This document shows, in pieces, positions 31,142 to 32,459 of a DNA stretch of 32,459 nucleotides (the first letter of the stretch is position 1; every line of letters begins with the position of its first letter). The notes under the pieces were generated by a model, which ran no database searches, had not been told where the DNA came from, and worked only from the letters and a program-made list of their open reading frames with translations. The stretch is from Pseudomonadota bacterium (GTDB lineage Bacteria; Desulfobacterota; Desulfovibrionia; Desulfovibrionales; Desulfovibrionaceae). Made by a program: the position numbers and the translations under genes. The DNA is taken from positions 1 to 32,459 of the forward strand of contig JAEXRD010000107.1 in NCBI GenBank assembly GCA_023438245.1, given 5' to 3'.

Positions 31142-32459
31142 TCAGGCCTTGCGCTGCGGCAGGGTGATGATGAAGGTGGCGCCCCGGCCCTCCTCGCTCT
31201 CCACGCGGATGGCGCCGCCCAGCTTCTGGATGATGCTGAAGCTGATGGTCAGCCCAAGGCCGGTGCCTTCGCCCACCTTCTTGGTGGTGAAGAAGGGGTC
31301 GAAGATCTTGGCCAGCTTGTCCGGCGGTATGCCCGGGCCGGTGTCGGAGATGGAGATGACCACATCGTCGGGCTCCGACACCGAGCGGGTGCGCACGGTG
31401 ACGCTGCCGTCCTTGCCGATGGCGTCGATGGCGTTGTCGATGATGTTCAGGAACACCTGCTGGAGCTGGGCCGGGTCGCTGGCCACGAAGGGCAGGCCCT
31501 TCTCGAAGTCGGTGCGGATCTCGATGGCCCGGTACCTGGCCTCATTCTCCAGGAAGGTGATGGTCTGGGAGAGCACCTCGTTGACGTCGATGTCCTCCTG
31601 GGTGGGGTCCATGCGCCGGGCGAAGCCCAGGAGCCGGTGGGTCACGTCCTTGGCCCGGGTCACGTGGTACTCGATCTTGGCGATGGCGTCCTCGAACTCC
31701 TTGAAGTTCGGGCTGGCCTTGATGTCCTCCTCGGACAGCAGGTCGCGCATCCAGCCCGCCTTCTCCTTGATGATGGCCAGGGGGTTGTTGACCTCGTGGG
31801 CCACGCCCGCGGCCATCTTGCCCAGGGCGGCCAGCTTGCCCGACTGGGTGAGGCTGGCGTCCAGCGCGGCGCGTTCCTTCTCGGCGCGCACCAGCTGCGA
31901 CAGGATGGTGTTGCTGGTGATGACCGTGCCCCCGGCGATGAGCAGGAACCCGCCCGCCAGGATCAGCCAGACCGTGTGCCGGGTGTGGGTCAGCGGGGTC
32001 AGCTCCTCGGCGGGGTCGTCGCGGATGGCCAAAAGCCAGTTCTTGTTCTCCAGCCAGGCCAGGCCGAAGAGATAGGGCTTGCCGTCCACCTCGATGGTCT
32101 CGGAGCGCACCCCGGGGAAGCGCGCGTAGGAGCCGAGGTCCATCTTGCCCAGGAGCTTGGGGCCGAAGCGCGGCTTGGACTGGAGCACGTTGTCGGCGTT
32201 GAGCAGGAAGGCGTCGCCGTTCTCGCCCAACTGGTCGCTCTGCACCAGCGAGTCGAAGATGTCCGAGTCGATGGTGGCGCGCAGAACCCAGCTCTTGTTG
32301 CCCTCGCGCCGCATCACGGCGATGATGATGTGGGGATAGTTGCGCCTGCCCAGGAACACGTCGCTGATGAAGAAGCCCTTGGCCTGCACCTGGTCGAACC
32401 ATTCCTCGTGCAGGTAGTTGGCGTTGCGGATGACCTGGTAGGGGCCGGTGTAGATGATG
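31142..32459 (-). CDS. dCache-type sensor histidine kinase (partial, N terminus missing)
   Basis: About 438 C-terminal residues are visible; the start lies beyond the right edge. The visible part begins in an extracytoplasmic dCache_1-like sensor (VLRATIDSDIFDSLV, DAFLLNADNVLQSKPRFG, KPYLFGLAWLENKNWLLAI). A transmembrane helix follows (TVWLILAGGFLLIAGGTVI), then a HisKA domain with GVAHEVNNPLAII and an ATPase domain with NIIDNAIDAI, DTGPGI and FFTTKKVGEGTGLGLTIS. It should bind a small molecule in the periplasm and phosphorylate the neighbouring receiver. It is the most upstream visible gene of the minus-strand operon ending in lipA. Confidence 0.92.
   Translation of the reverse strand, partial: IIYTGPYQVIRNANYLHEEWFDQVQAKGFFISDVFLGRRNYPHIIIAVMRREGNKSWVLRATIDSDIFDSLVQSDQLGENGDAFLLNADNVLQSKPRFGPKLLGKMDLGSYARFPGVRSETIEVDGKPYLFGLAWLENKNWLLAIRDDPAEELTPLTHTRHTVWLILAGGFLLIAGGTVITSNTILSQLVRAEKERAALDASLTQSGKLAALGKMAAGVAHEVNNPLAIIKEKAGWMRDLLSEEDIKASPNFKEFEDAIAKIEYHVTRAKDVTHRLLGFARRMDPTQEDIDVNEVLSQTITFLENEARYRAIEIRTDFEKGLPFVASDPAQLQQVFLNIIDNAIDAIGKDGSVTVRTRSVSEPDDVVISISDTGPGIPPDKLAKIFDPFFTTKKVGEGTGLGLTISFSIIQKLGGAIRVESEEGRGATFIITLPQRKA

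Overview
The window is high-GC, densely packed bacterial DNA that looks like a member of the Desulfovibrionaceae or a close relative. This is inferred from gene content and style: an RluA-type pseudouridine synthase fused to dephospho-CoA kinase, a DUF4416 gene beside yicC-remA-gmk, a [2Fe-2S]-ASKHA corrinoid-activator-like protein, an Rsm22-family protein next to lipB-lipA, and many GTGA/ATGA stop-start overlaps. No 16S rRNA or other phylogenetic marker is present, so the placement is tentative. I see no tRNA, rRNA, CRISPR array, insertion sequence or phage gene.

Left part (1-7498). A truncated cbpA/dnaJ-type co-chaperone runs off the left edge in a G-homopolymer. Its leader carries a strong sigma70-like promoter and a 9-9-9 inverted repeat. 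A secreted caspase-like/Sel1 protein follows on the plus strand. On the minus strand are a rhomboid protease and an RluD-CoaE fusion, coupled by a GTGA overlap. A glycosyltransferase and an MnmA-type tRNA thiolase (also GTGA-coupled) face a TPR lipoprotein.

Housekeeping run (7568-13776, plus strand): mtaB, DUF4416, yicC, remA-like, gmk, pyrF, recJ. It is almost gapless, probably one operon, and covers tRNA modification, RNA decay, nucleotide metabolism and DNA repair. It ends at a bidirectional terminator with a GCAA tetraloop.

Signalling block (14022-21728, minus strand), in transcription order: PAS-GGDEF diguanylate cyclase, periplasmic substrate-binding protein, 1346-residue membrane histidine kinase with seven PAS domains, stand-alone receiver, receiver-HD-GYP phosphodiesterase. 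There is no ABC permease or ATPase, so the binding protein is best read as an extracytoplasmic sensor for the kinase. Synthesis and breakdown of c-di-GMP are encoded side by side. The block is visibly less GC-rich than its flanks. This is the most interesting system here.

Right part (22106-32459). A NimA-like flavin-binding protein and a methyltransferase (plus strand) end at a strong terminator. Facing them is a DASS-family anion transporter with an unusual ~85-residue Ala/Lys/Pro/Glu insertion. A tightly overlapping minus-strand operon then reads, in transcription order: dCache histidine kinase (cut by the right edge), single-domain receiver, second histidine kinase, [2Fe-2S]-ASKHA protein, Rsm22-like methyltransferase with a probable Fe-S cysteine set, lipB, lipA. 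It links a kinase-receiver-kinase circuit to several iron-sulfur proteins and lipoate assembly.
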